Source: Chlorogloeopsis sp. ULAP01
GTDB taxonomy: Bacteria; Cyanobacteriota; Cyanobacteriia; Cyanobacteriales; Nostocaceae
Assembly: GCF_030381805.1 (NCBI RefSeq)
Contig: NZ_JAUDRH010000007.1
Coordinates: forward strand, 62,001-126,000
Length of the DNA stretch: 64,000 bases
Direction of reading: 5' to 3'
The notes beneath the pieces were generated by a model that saw only the letters and a list, made by a program, of their open reading frames with translations, made no database searches and was not told the DNA's origin. The position numbers and the translations under genes are program-made. Position 1 is the stretch's first letter, and every line of letters starts with the position of its first letter. Below, piece after piece: positions 35,591 through 44,411 of the stretch.

Positions 35591-36649
35591 CTATGCTAAA
35601 GCCACAGCAGGTTGTGGCCAGCGTCCAACAGCTTTACCAATCACTGCTAGTTCTTGCATTAATTGATCAAATGCTTCTGGTGTTAGAGATTGAGGACCGT
35701 CTGATAAAGCTTTCTTGGGATTAGGGTGAACCTCAATCATTAGAGAATCACATCCGGCGGCGATCGATGCCATAGACATAGAAGGTACATAAGCAGCCCA
35801 ACCAGTACCATGGCTGGGATCAATCATAATCGGCAGGTGAGTTAAGTTTCGCAGTACTGGTACTACAGATATATCCAAGGTATTGCGGGTGTACTGGCGA
35901 TCAAAATTGCGAATTCCCCGTTCGCACAAAATCACATTCGGATTTCCCGCTGCTAGGATATATTCGGCAGCCATTAACCATTCTTCAATTGTTGCTGACA
36001 TTCCTCGCTTGAGAAGAACTGGTTTTGGTTGCGCCCCCACTTTCTTTAGTAGGGAGAAATTTTGCATATTTCTTGCGCCTACCTGAATGACATCGGCAAC
36101 TTCCACGATTTTGTCTAAGTCGGCGGTGTCCATTACTTCTGTAATAATCCCCAGTCCACTAGCTTCTCGCGCTGCTGCTAGTAATCCTAAAGCACTCTCG
36201 CCATGTCCTTGGAATGCATAAGGCGAAGTCCGAGGTTTGTATGCACCGCCCCTTAAAAACTTGGCTCCGGCTGCCTTAACGCGCTGCGCTGTCTCAACAA
36301 TCATTTCCTCATTTTCGACGGAACAAGGCCCGGCAACTACTACCAATGGATGGTATTCACCAATAACTACAGACCCGTCGGGGGTATTCACTACTACCTC
36401 AGAAGCTTCTCCGTGGCGGTATTGACGGCTAGCTCGTTTGTAAGGCTGTTCTACCCGTAGTACTTGCTCAATCCAGGGGCTAACTTCCTGAATTTGTAGC
36501 GGATCTAAGTCGGCAGTTTCGCCCACCAAACCAATTACTACTTTGTGCTTACCAACAATTTTTTCTGGTGTTAGCCCCCAGGTGTTAAGTTCCTCGCTGA
36601 CGCGGTTGATTTCCGCTTCAGGAGAACCAACCTTCATAACTACAATCAT
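35591..36649 (-). CDS. aroF: 3-deoxy-7-phosphoheptulonate (DAHP) synthase, AroAI-beta type
   Basis: A 352-residue type I-beta DAHP synthase, the first step of the shikimate pathway (phosphoenolpyruvate plus erythrose 4-phosphate). A ferredoxin-like N-terminal regulatory domain spans about 1-70; the catalytic barrel has VVVAGPCSVEN (Cys109 metal ligand), GGAYKPRTSPYAFQG (Lys138), RGMSATIEEW, LCERGIRNF and MIDPSHGTG. All active-site motifs are intact. The 5' region is about 400 bases long but I see no leader peptide. Confidence 0.95.
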   Translation of the reverse strand: MIVVMKVGSPEAEINRVSEELNTWGLTPEKIVGKHKVVIGLVGETADLDPLQIQEVSPWIEQVLRVEQPYKRASRQYRHGEASEVVVNTPDGSVVIGEYHPLVVVAGPCSVENEEMIVETAQRVKAAGAKFLRGGAYKPRTSPYAFQGHGESALGLLAAAREASGLGIITEVMDTADLDKIVEVADVIQVGARNMQNFSLLKKVGAQPKPVLLKRGMSATIEEWLMAAEYILAAGNPNVILCERGIRNFDRQYTRNTLDISVVPVLRNLTHLPIMIDPSHGTGWAAYVPSMSMASIAAGCDSLMIEVHPNPKKALSDGPQSLTPEAFDQLMQELAVIGKAVGRWPQPAVALA

Positions 36650-37058
36650 GTTATGTTCCCTAATAGGTTGTTTTGATTTTTAAAATTGTTTGCTAATTAT
36701 TAGCTACTAAATAAGTAGAAGGTAGAAGACAGAGAGCATGAGACTCTTTTGCCATAAGGCTTTGCATTAGCTAGCAACTTCCGCACTTAGAAAAAAGGCT
36801 TTTCCATCTGTTTCTAGAAGTTGCCATTTTATATTTAATTATGTCCACCTACTTAATAGGTAATAGCTAAAAATTAAATAAATATAGCGCTCAGTTTTTA
36901 TGCTACTAAAAATCGGGTACAAAAAAGCAAGATAAATTAGTTAATAATGTTGAAGTTTAAATATTAAATTTAATCACTTCAACATTTTTTAATCGACCCA
37001 ATTCCCTAAAAATTAAAATTTCCAGGTAGCAATTGTTTGAACACCTGAGCGCCAAAAA
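36650..37058. other. Intergenic with one strong hairpin
   Basis: About 410 AT-rich bases between PAM68 and aroF. An 11-pair stem (arms AATGTTGAAGT and ACTTCAACATT, 36946-36986) followed by a T-run on the plus strand at 36987-36990 stands out. Both flanking genes are on the minus strand, so as a terminator it points the wrong way unless an unseen plus-strand transcript exists. Confidence 0.5.
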
Positions 37059-37526
37059 TCATATGTTCTTTTGCCGAGTTTCACGCCAAGCTGCGAGCAT
37101 CCGCCCCCAATTGGTGGTAAACTCACTCCATCCCAACAGAGTACCCACTCTGTCTTCATCCCAAGAAGCAGAGAGGACACCGTAAGTGATTCCTAATACC
37201 CCCAAACCAAAAAAGCCCATGTTTACGAGCAATACGGCAACAGCAGGTAGTTTAATTCCGGCGTAGATTAGTAGCAGATAACTGCATATTAGAGAAGCAA
37301 TACCCAAAGCTGTTGGTACTCCACAGAAGCTAGCAACGCGACGTATCATTCGTTGGCTAACTACCTGAGGAATTGCAGTTTCTTCTTTGGTATACTTTGG
37401 TTTCTTCTTTTCTTTATTTCCAGATTCTTGCTTAACAGCAGTCGAGTTACTTGGAGCTTTGGCAGGTTTTTGGCGCTTTTTCTTCGGTTCAAAGGGCAAG
37501 CGATTACCTTCAGTTTCAGCAGACAT
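37059..37526 (-). CDS. PAM68-family photosystem II assembly protein (DUF3464)
   Basis: A 155-residue protein: a basic, lysine-rich N-terminal 55 residues, then IPQVVSQRMIRRVASFCGVPTALG and two transmembrane segments (about 75-97 and 103-122), ending RVGTLLGWSEFTTNWGRMLAAWRE. This layout matches cyanobacterial and plastid PAM68 proteins, which help photosystem II assembly in the thylakoid membrane. It starts 11 bases after the rpsO stop on the same strand, an association often seen in cyanobacteria. Confidence 0.92.
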   Translation of the reverse strand: MSAETEGNRLPFEPKKKRQKPAKAPSNSTAVKQESGNKEKKKPKYTKEETAIPQVVSQRMIRRVASFCGVPTALGIASLICSYLLLIYAGIKLPAVAVLLVNMGFFGLGVLGITYGVLSASWDEDRVGTLLGWSEFTTNWGRMLAAWRETRQKNI

Positions 37527-37537
37527 AGGCGGTAGTT

Positions 37538-37807
37538 TTAACCACGTATACCGAGACGAGCAATCAAAGCTTGATAGTGTTCCCGGTTTTCCTTCTGAAT
37601 ATAGGATAGAAGACGTTTGCGCTGACCGATCAGCTTCAACAATCCCCGACGAGAAGAAAAATCTTTTTTGTTGGCTTGGAGATGTTCGCTGAGGCGGTTA
37701 ATCCGCTCTGTCAACATAGCTATTTGAACATCAGCAGAGCCAGTATCGGTTTCGTGGACTTGGTATTGAGAAATTATCTCCTGTTTGCGCTGTTGCGTTA
37801 GAGCCAT
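37538..37807 (-). CDS. rpsO: 30S ribosomal protein S15
   Basis: An 89-residue S15 with the standard sequence blocks ETDTGSADVQIAMLTERINRL, HLQANKKDFSSRRGLLKLIGQRKRLL and a C-terminal YQALIARLGIRG. It binds 16S rRNA in the central domain of the small subunit. Full length; start ATG at 37807. Probably co-transcribed with PAM68. Confidence 0.97.
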   Translation of the reverse strand: MALTQQRKQEIISQYQVHETDTGSADVQIAMLTERINRLSEHLQANKKDFSSRRGLLKLIGQRKRLLSYIQKENREHYQALIARLGIRG

Positions 37808-37942
37808 GATTCAATGAATTATCTAAAATTTATGCAGCAGTCTCTCATATTATCACAGCCATCATGCTGTATGCTAAGTGAGTCATATTGGCACTGCTGT
37901 AAAAATAGATGCAGGATACTGGATGTGTTTCATTAACTATTC

Positions 37943-38527
37943 CTAGCCGCGAGTCTTCTCAAGCAGAAGCATCATGATCAAACTTAACAACACTTGTTTT
38001 TCTTCGCGATCGCTTAATTGATCGACAGCTTTGATGGTAAATTTTCTAGAAAGAAATGAGGAAATTTTTTCTAGACGCATCACCACAGTACCATCTGTAC
38101 GGCTGACTAAGTAGACAGGGTTGAACACATAACCACTGAATATCCCCACAATGGGAATTTCCGCAAACAGAGCATCCATAACTTTAACCCAAGGGTTTTT
38201 TTCTTGGATGTATAAAGTGGATGTCTCGCCATCAAAGATGTCATAACGTGCTCGCCACAGAGATTTTAGTCCTCGTCTTTTCACCGCACCGATATAAGTT
38301 CCGTTGCTGTCGGTAAAATCGTAGCTAGCTGAAAAGTCAATTATGCGATCGGCTTTAATGTAGTGGAGTGGATTGTTTCGCTCTGCATCAGCAAAGACGG
38401 TAATTGCTTCTTTGAGCTTAAAAAGTTTCTGTTTGACGTAGAATACGAAATTTCCTTGATTATCAATTACTGATATTTGTGGTGCAAATGCCCATAACTT
38501 AAATGTAAGTTCAAGAGGATACTGCAT
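37943..38527 (-). CDS. LURP-one/Tubby-like domain protein
   Basis: A 194-residue soluble protein. The pattern VIDNQGNFVFYVKQKLFKLKEAITVF, SYDFTDSNGTYIGAVKRRG and GYVFNPVYLVSRTDGTVVMRLEK fits the LURP-one-related family, a Tubby-like beta barrel round a central helix. Some members bind phosphoinositides in plants; bacterial roles are unknown. It stands alone downstream of a hairpin-repeat region. Confidence 0.75.
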   Translation of the reverse strand: MQYPLELTFKLWAFAPQISVIDNQGNFVFYVKQKLFKLKEAITVFADAERNNPLHYIKADRIIDFSASYDFTDSNGTYIGAVKRRGLKSLWRARYDIFDGETSTLYIQEKNPWVKVMDALFAEIPIVGIFSGYVFNPVYLVSRTDGTVVMRLEKISSFLSRKFTIKAVDQLSDREEKQVLLSLIMMLLLEKTRG

Positions 38528-38647
38528 ACGTGTAATAGCAAAGTAATATTTACTACTTTATTAATCCCATTTGTGCGGATCAAATAACAGATTTTTCAAG
38601 TAGTATTTAATATTACTTAAAAAACATCAAAACAATTGCGGCAAAAG

Positions 38648-38797
38648 TGTAGAGACGCTTCAAACAGCGCGTCTGTACAAAATTTATATGTATTTCTCTT
38701 TCCCAGGTTCCAGCCTGGGAAAGCATTAATTGAGGCTCTGCCTCCAATCATCAGGCAGAGCCTCGTAGTTTTCATTACTATGCAGAGCATAGTAATG
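38648..38797. repeat. Cassette of hairpins, copy 1
   Basis: A first hairpin with a 10-pair stem (38648-38677) is followed by three more: A, arms CTTTCCCAGG/CCTGGGAAAG (38698-38723); B, arms GAGGCTCTGCCT/AGGCAGAGCCTC (38732-38764); C, arms CATTACTATG/CATAGTAATG round CAGAG (38773-38797). Stems A-C are perfect. A second, inverted copy of A-C lies at 55151-55252. It sits in the gap between lepB and the LURP-one-like gene. Confidence 0.85.
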
Positions 38798-38962
38798 AGA
38801 AAAAATAGACTTGTGCGTATACCGTAGCCTTTTCAAGGGAGCGATTGCTTACACGATCCTATCTATTTGGTAGTCTGGCTTCAAGTTCCAATTGTTTATA
38901 AGTTCGGTGAATCTCCCGATTCTCATAAGTCTTCTACACCAGGGGACTTCCTGCAAGGATAG

Positions 38963-39613
38963 TTAATTTTCCTGTGTATACAGTGGTGATTTATCTATTC
39001 CACCGATATGATTTAGCGGCCAAAAGCGGAGGACGGCACGACCGATAATGTTCTCACGTGGAACAACACCCCAACAGCGGCTATCGTAACTGCTACCACG
39101 GTTATCACCTAATACTAAGTAGGAATCAGGGGGTATAGTTACAGGTTTAGATAAAAAGGGTGGTTGTGGCCCTGAGGTACAAACATCAGTTACTGTACGT
39201 TGTGAGGAACCCAGATATTGGTTTTCTTGCAAGGGTTGATTGTTAATATAAACTTTACCATTCCTGATTTCTATCCTTTCTCCTGGCAAACCAACAATAC
39301 GTTTAATAAAAGCATCTTGATATTGTTCTTCTTGTAGTTCTTTTGTAGGAGAAAAAACTACAATATCTCCTCTTTGGGGATTAGAAAATTTGTAGCTCAA
39401 CTTATCGACAATAATTTTGTCAGCCTCCCACTGGTTAGGTGAGCCGTGTAGTGTTGGCTCCATTGAACCAGAAGGAATCCAACGAGCTTCGGCGACAAAA
39501 GTACGAATACCCAAAGCGAGTACAATGCTTAATACAATTGTTCTACCTAGTTCTGCAATCCAGGAGTTATCAGGTTTTTGGCTAGAGTTGTTATCAGACA
39601 CTTGATTTTGCAT
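38963..39613 (-). CDS. lepB: Signal peptidase I
   Basis: A 216-residue type I signal peptidase. One N-terminal transmembrane segment (about 24-40) is followed by box B IPSGSMEPTL with nucleophile Ser50, box D with general base Lys104 in AFIKRIVGLPGE, and box E GDNRGSSYDSRCWG. It cleaves Sec and Tat signal peptides at the outer face of the membrane. Complete and of normal length. Its copy number in the genome cannot be seen; cyanobacteria often have two. Confidence 0.95.
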   Translation of the reverse strand: MQNQVSDNNSSQKPDNSWIAELGRTIVLSIVLALGIRTFVAEARWIPSGSMEPTLHGSPNQWEADKIIVDKLSYKFSNPQRGDIVVFSPTKELQEEQYQDAFIKRIVGLPGERIEIRNGKVYINNQPLQENQYLGSSQRTVTDVCTSGPQPPFLSKPVTIPPDSYLVLGDNRGSSYDSRCWGVVPRENIIGRAVLRFWPLNHIGGIDKSPLYTQEN

Positions 39614-39885
39614 GAAATTACTTAACTAAAGGCACCATGTGCAGGTGATAAACTTCTCTGTCTAGGGATACTATATAACTATATATTTGTTAATTTTAGC
39701 TTTATCAATTGGCTTTTTGGGTTATGTTGTGATTCTAGCAAGCTAATTTATACATTAAAGACGATAAACTTAAATTGGTGACACACCACATAATAAGTTT
39801 ATTGATTGCTAACAGTCCAACTAAGTTTAACCCAAACAAATAGTTATTTGTCACAAATCCTTGTTGCCCTAATACTCTATTATCC

Positions 39886-41205
39886 ATGTCATCTTCCACC
39901 AGTTTGCTAATTCGCCGTGCTCAGATTGTTTTAACAAATGGAGATTTAATAACAGGGGATGTGCTAACGCGCGATCGCCTCATTGTCGAAGTTGCACCCG
40001 AAATCTCCACAGCAACGCCCAATAGAGAAATTGACGCACAAGGATTAACTTTGTTGCCGGGAGTTATCGACCCACAGGTGCATTTCCGAGAACCAGGATT
40101 AGAGCATAAAGAAGACTTATTTACTGCTACTTGTGCCTGTGCCAAAGGAGGAGTGACTTCTTTTCTGGAAATGCCAAATACACGTCCTCTTACTAGCAAT
40201 CAGCAAGCTCTTGATGATAAGTTGCAGCGTGCTCAAAATAAATGCCTTGTCAATTATGGCTTTTTTATTGGGGCAACAGGGGAGAATCTGCCAGATTTAC
40301 TAGCAGCTAATCCGACTCCTGGGATTAAAATTTTTATGGGGTCGATGCATGGCCCGTTGCTCGTCGATAGCGAAGAAAAACTAGAGGCAATATTTGCTCA
40401 GGGCAATCGTTTAATTGCCGTTCATGCCGAAGATCAAGCGAGAATAAATCAACGGCGACAGGAATTTGCTGGTATCCATGATGTCGCAGTTCATTCCCAA
40501 ATCCAAGATAATCAAGCAGCACTGTTAGCGACTAAACAAGCATTAAAGCTTTCACAAAAATACCAGCGCCGTCTGCACATTTTACATATGTCTACAGCAG
40601 AGGAAGCTGATTTACTACGTCAACAAAAACCTAGTTGGGTAACAGCAGAGGTAACACCCCAGCATTTGCTTTTAAATACCAGTGCCTATGAAAAGATTGG
40701 CTCCTTAGCACAAATGAATCCGCCTTTGCGATCGCCCCACGATAACGAAGTCCTTTGGCAAGCTCTGCATGATGGAGTAATAGATTTTATTGCCACGGAT
40801 CATGCACCCCATACACTAGAAGAAAAAACACAACCTTACCCCAATAGTCCTTCAGGAATGCCTGGGGTGGAAACTTCACTTCCACTAATGTTGACGGCGG
40901 CAATGCAAGGGCGATGTAGTGTTGCCCAAGTTGTGAAATGGATGTCAACTACGGTAGCTCAAGCTTATGGCATTCCCAACAAGGGGGCGATCGCTTCCGG
41001 TTATGATGCGGATTTAGTGCTTGTAGATTTGAATACTTACCGTCCTGTTGTACGCGAAGAACTTTTGACTAAGTGTGGTTGGAGTCCTTTTGAAGGTTGG
41101 GATCTGACTGGTTGGCCTGTTTATACCATTGTAGGCGGACAGATTGTTTATGAAAAAGGCAATTTAAATACACACGTGCGTGGACAAGCTTTAACTTTTA
41201 ATTAA
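39886..41205 (+). CDS. pyrC: Dihydroorotase, type I
   Basis: A 439-residue amidohydrolase of pyrimidine synthesis. The metal-site motif reads DPQVHFREPG (62-71), so the first of the usual two His is Gln64 while His66 and Arg68 remain. Other elements are intact: Lys148 in GIKIFMGS, His180 in AVHAED, His234 in LHILHMST and Asp305 in ATDHAPH. I believe the Gln variant recurs in cyanobacterial PyrC proteins, but cannot check that here. If not active alone it would need a partner, as in PyrC' types. Starts ATG 39886; no operon neighbours. Confidence 0.88.
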   Translation: MSSSTSLLIRRAQIVLTNGDLITGDVLTRDRLIVEVAPEISTATPNREIDAQGLTLLPGVIDPQVHFREPGLEHKEDLFTATCACAKGGVTSFLEMPNTRPLTSNQQALDDKLQRAQNKCLVNYGFFIGATGENLPDLLAANPTPGIKIFMGSMHGPLLVDSEEKLEAIFAQGNRLIAVHAEDQARINQRRQEFAGIHDVAVHSQIQDNQAALLATKQALKLSQKYQRRLHILHMSTAEEADLLRQQKPSWVTAEVTPQHLLLNTSAYEKIGSLAQMNPPLRSPHDNEVLWQALHDGVIDFIATDHAPHTLEEKTQPYPNSPSGMPGVETSLPLMLTAAMQGRCSVAQVVKWMSTTVAQAYGIPNKGAIASGYDADLVLVDLNTYRPVVREELLTKCGWSPFEGWDLTGWPVYTIVGGQIVYEKGNLNTHVRGQALTFN

Positions 41206-41234
41206 AAGATGATTTCTTTACACGCAACTTGGTA

Positions 41235-42137
41235 TCAATTGAACTGCTGTGTAGGCTGAGTCAATCGTTCCCAGAAAAAACCTGCTACATTTGCCACCTG
41301 GGATACTACAAATAATACTGAAACTAAGATTCCTGGCTGGCTTGATTTTTGCAACAAGGGATGAGCCAACAAATTAAAATAGAATTTTAATGGTTCAACT
41401 TTAATACGTCCTTCGGTACGTTGAGATCTGCGAGTGTGAAAACAGAAAGCACCACGACCATAGTTAAAATGCTGACGCCAGAATGTAGATAGTGTGAGCT
41501 TATGGGCATGATAGACATGAACTTCTGGGGCGTAAATCATCTGATAACCGTGATGCAACCAGCGATCGCAAAATTCCCGATCTTCTCCTGCAGCTAAAGG
41601 AAAGGTAGTGTCAAAGCCGCCCAGAGCGTGGAAGAGAACTGCTGGCAATGCTAGGTTGTTGGAGGCAAAGAAGCTGACCGGATGAGAGCTAGTGTTGTAG
41701 TATTTATAAAGATAATCAATAAGTACCTGGCTGGCGGTGGAATAGAGATTTTCGGGGAGGGCGTTGAGAGTCTGACCGCCAATCATGCTATCTTCTGCCA
41801 TAGCAAAACGAGCAGCTAAATTTGTCAACCAATCAGGTGCAGGCATACAGTCGTCGTCAGTGAAAGCTAAGAATTTACCTTGTGCTTGTACTGCACCTGT
41901 ATTACGTGCTTTTGCTGGACCAGCATTAACTTGCTTTAGTAACTTTAGATTCAGCTGTGCTTGGAAACGAGCAGCTACAGGTTCCAGAGCTACTTTACTA
42001 CCATCATCAACTACAATTACCTCAAAGCCATTACGGGGAGATTCCAAGCGTACTAGAGACTCAAGACAGGTGGCAAGTCGCTCTGGGCGATTGTAGGTGG
42101 GGATAATAATTGAAAACAGGGGTAGTTCTTGTGCCAT
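41235..42137 (-). CDS. GT2 glycosyltransferase
   Basis: A 300-residue family-2 glycosyltransferase: FSIIIPTYNRPERLATCLESL at the start, VIVVDDGS, AGPAKARNTGA and the metal-binding FTDDDCMPAPDW, then GGFDTTFPLAAGEDREFCDRW. A C-terminal hydrophobic stretch may anchor it in the membrane. Its ATG overlaps the stop of the upstream GT2 gene by one base (TAATG), implying translational coupling. Last gene of the minus-strand polysaccharide cluster. Confidence 0.92.
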   Translation of the reverse strand: MAQELPLFSIIIPTYNRPERLATCLESLVRLESPRNGFEVIVVDDGSKVALEPVAARFQAQLNLKLLKQVNAGPAKARNTGAVQAQGKFLAFTDDDCMPAPDWLTNLAARFAMAEDSMIGGQTLNALPENLYSTASQVLIDYLYKYYNTSSHPVSFFASNNLALPAVLFHALGGFDTTFPLAAGEDREFCDRWLHHGYQMIYAPEVHVYHAHKLTLSTFWRQHFNYGRGAFCFHTRRSQRTEGRIKVEPLKFYFNLLAHPLLQKSSQPGILVSVLFVVSQVANVAGFFWERLTQPTQQFN

Positions 42138-43057
42138 TAGAACTTGTATTTGTTAAATGTACTTATACGTTCAGGGGAAATATATCTGTGCAGTCTTTCC
42201 TTGAAAGGTACAGCAACTTGGGCGAGGGTATGAAGCGGATCTAGCCGCATCGCCCAAAATAAGCTAGACAAAGCTGCTTCTTTTTGACCAAGTTTGTATG
42301 ACATCCGGGCGTGTTCATATACAAAGTTGGCGAACATCTTGGGATGTGCTTGAAATAACTCTTGATGTTTGGCAATCAATCTGTGAAAGCTTTCCTGACG
42401 CAGAGACGGGTTGCTAGATACGCGGTTTCCCTCATAAGTGTACAGTTGGTAAGTAATTACAGGTACACCAATAATTGAACAGGCTGGGTTGAGCCGTAAA
42501 AATAATTCAGAATGAACACGAGAGCGAAATAACTCATCCCAACCACCGATTTGATGAATAACCTCACGCTCTACAACCAGAGTTTGCTTCGTGTTGTAAG
42601 AACTACCAGGCTCTAGCTCCTCCAGAGAAAAGTGAGCGCCTCTTGTTCTAACTGGAGGTGGAAGGCGTTTGTTAATGACTTGTCCTTCGGCATTCACTAC
42701 CTCTATACCGGAGATAACAGCTACAGGCGATGGTAGCATTGTCTCAGCCAGCGCCTTAAGAGACACTTCTGCCATGTGGGGAAGGAGGCGATCATCGTCG
42801 TCGAGGTATGTAATCCAACGACTTCGTGCCGCTTGGGTTCCAACATTGCGCGCTCCTGCGCCACCGCGAGAGTTATTAAGGCGTAAAAGCCGTAGCCGTG
42901 GTTCCTGTGGTAAGTTAACTGGCTGTACTGAACCATCGTCTACGACAATAACTTCTAAATCGTCCACAGTTTGTTCCAGAGCACTTTTGACAGCGCGGGT
43001 TAGTAGGTGAGGGCGATCGCGCGTTGGGATAATGATGCTCAGTAAAGGATTGCTCAT
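42137..43057 (-). CDS. GT2 glycosyltransferase
   Basis: A 306-residue family-2 glycosyltransferase with LSIIIPTRDRPHLLTRAVKSAL, VIVVDDGS, GGAGARNVGTQAARSRWITYLDDDD and a later ELFLRLNPACSIIGVPVITY. The LDDDD motif provides the DxD metal site. It is soluble, with an all-helical C-terminal third (about 215-300). Lies 46 bases downstream of the Wzt-like ATPase gene and upstream of the coupled GT2 gene. Confidence 0.92.
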   Translation of the reverse strand: MSNPLLSIIIPTRDRPHLLTRAVKSALEQTVDDLEVIVVDDGSVQPVNLPQEPRLRLLRLNNSRGGAGARNVGTQAARSRWITYLDDDDRLLPHMAEVSLKALAETMLPSPVAVISGIEVVNAEGQVINKRLPPPVRTRGAHFSLEELEPGSSYNTKQTLVVEREVIHQIGGWDELFRSRVHSELFLRLNPACSIIGVPVITYQLYTYEGNRVSSNPSLRQESFHRLIAKHQELFQAHPKMFANFVYEHARMSYKLGQKEAALSSLFWAMRLDPLHTLAQVAVPFKERLHRYISPERISTFNKYKF

Positions 43058-43103
43058 TTTGCAGGTATTTGTTTTTTGAATTATGCGATCTAATTAACTT
43101 TGT

Positions 43104-44411
43104 TTAGTCAAGTATTGTTTCCGTGACGGCATTACTGATCACATTCCAGTTTCTTGGTTGATAAAACAAACATTTACTGATATTTTTACCAGCTCTCACA
43201 ATAAATCTAAAAGATTCAACTATATCGAAGGAGCGTACCCCTTCTCTGATGTAAATTTTGGCAGTATAAACACCAGGAATTAAACCACAGTGGGGCATTC
43301 GCATTTGAATCTCCACTATGCCTGGAGATATTTTTAAAAGCTCATTATCACTAGCTGAAGTCAGATATAATACCTTCTCATTCTCTCCAGCTAAAGCTTT
43401 AATTAAAATTCCTAAATTTGCATTATCAACTTTTTTATAAGATTTGCATTTTACACAGAGAGTCACAGACTCACCGGTCATTGGTTCTGCAATCACATTC
43501 CCTTGGTCATCCTTAAAATATATGGCGATAATGTCTATGCCTAAACTTTCTGTTTCGGGTTTTTCTGGCAATACCATTGCCCCTAAAACATTTTTCGTTC
43601 CATTTAAATAAAGGTCTTCTTCATATTTCCGAATGACTGATTCTGTTTCTCCGGCTAAAATTAATTTACCTTTTGAAAGATAAAGTGAATGATTACATAT
43701 ATTTAATACACTGTGCGAATTATGAGAAACTAGTACGAAAGCTGTGCCTTTTTCTCGGAGTTTTGCTAACTTATTATGACACTTGACTTTAAATTTTATA
43801 TCTCCGACAGAAAGTACTTCATCAATTAACAAAATTTCTGGCTCGATATGAACAGCACAAGCAAATCCTAATCTTGCCGCCATGCCAGAACTATAAGTTT
43901 GCACGGGTGCATCAATAGCATCCGCAATTTCCGCAAACTCTACGACATCATCAAATTTATCCTTAATTTCTTTTGTTGATAAACCTAAAATTGACATATT
44001 TGCATAAATATTTTCTCTGCCAGTAAGGATTGGGTTAAATCCAGCTCCTAAGGCAATTAGAGGAGCCAACCTACCCCTAACCTTGACAGAGCCAGTATCC
44101 GGCTTAATCAAACCACTAATAATTCGTAGCAGCGTACTTTTACCAGCCCCATTCGCTCCTACCAAGCCTAGCGCCTCTCCCCGCCGGATTTGAAAACTAA
44201 CATCCTTAAGCGCCCAAAACTCTCCCGCTCTAAGTACATCACTCTTGCGGCGTCCGCCTATCAATTCTGTAGCGATATCTTGGACTCCGTAAAACAAGGA
44301 CTGCTTTAAATCCCGACAAAACTTTTTAGAAATATTCTCCACTGAGATAAGTAAATCATCATCTGTAGATTGAATAGCAGTTTCTGTATCATTCATTCCA
44401 CTTACGATCAT
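43104..44411 (-). CDS. Wzt-like polysaccharide ABC exporter ATPase with sugar-recognition domain
   Basis: A 435-residue protein. Residues 1-260 form the ATPase: Walker A GANGAGKST (84-92), signature YSSGM (173-177) and Walker B ILLIDEVL (193-200). About residues 280-435 form a Wzt_C-like beta-sandwich (LGIDIIAIYFKDDQGNVIAE, GLIPGVYTAKIYI), which in E. coli Wzt binds the terminal modification of the exported glycan. This implies that chains are finished in the cytoplasm and then exported. Its start overlaps the stop of the permease gene by four bases. Confidence 0.94.
   Translation of the reverse strand: MIVSGMNDTETAIQSTDDDLLISVENISKKFCRDLKQSLFYGVQDIATELIGGRRKSDVLRAGEFWALKDVSFQIRRGEALGLVGANGAGKSTLLRIISGLIKPDTGSVKVRGRLAPLIALGAGFNPILTGRENIYANMSILGLSTKEIKDKFDDVVEFAEIADAIDAPVQTYSSGMAARLGFACAVHIEPEILLIDEVLSVGDIKFKVKCHNKLAKLREKGTAFVLVSHNSHSVLNICNHSLYLSKGKLILAGETESVIRKYEEDLYLNGTKNVLGAMVLPEKPETESLGIDIIAIYFKDDQGNVIAEPMTGESVTLCVKCKSYKKVDNANLGILIKALAGENEKVLYLTSASDNELLKISPGIVEIQMRMPHCGLIPGVYTAKIYIREGVRSFDIVESFRFIVRAGKNISKCLFYQPRNWNVISNAVTETILD

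Noticed and set aside
36946..36990. Attenuator or riboswitch of aroF
   Set aside because: The hairpin with T-run is on the plus strand and about 300 bases from the minus-strand aroF start; no leader peptide or alternative pairing was seen.
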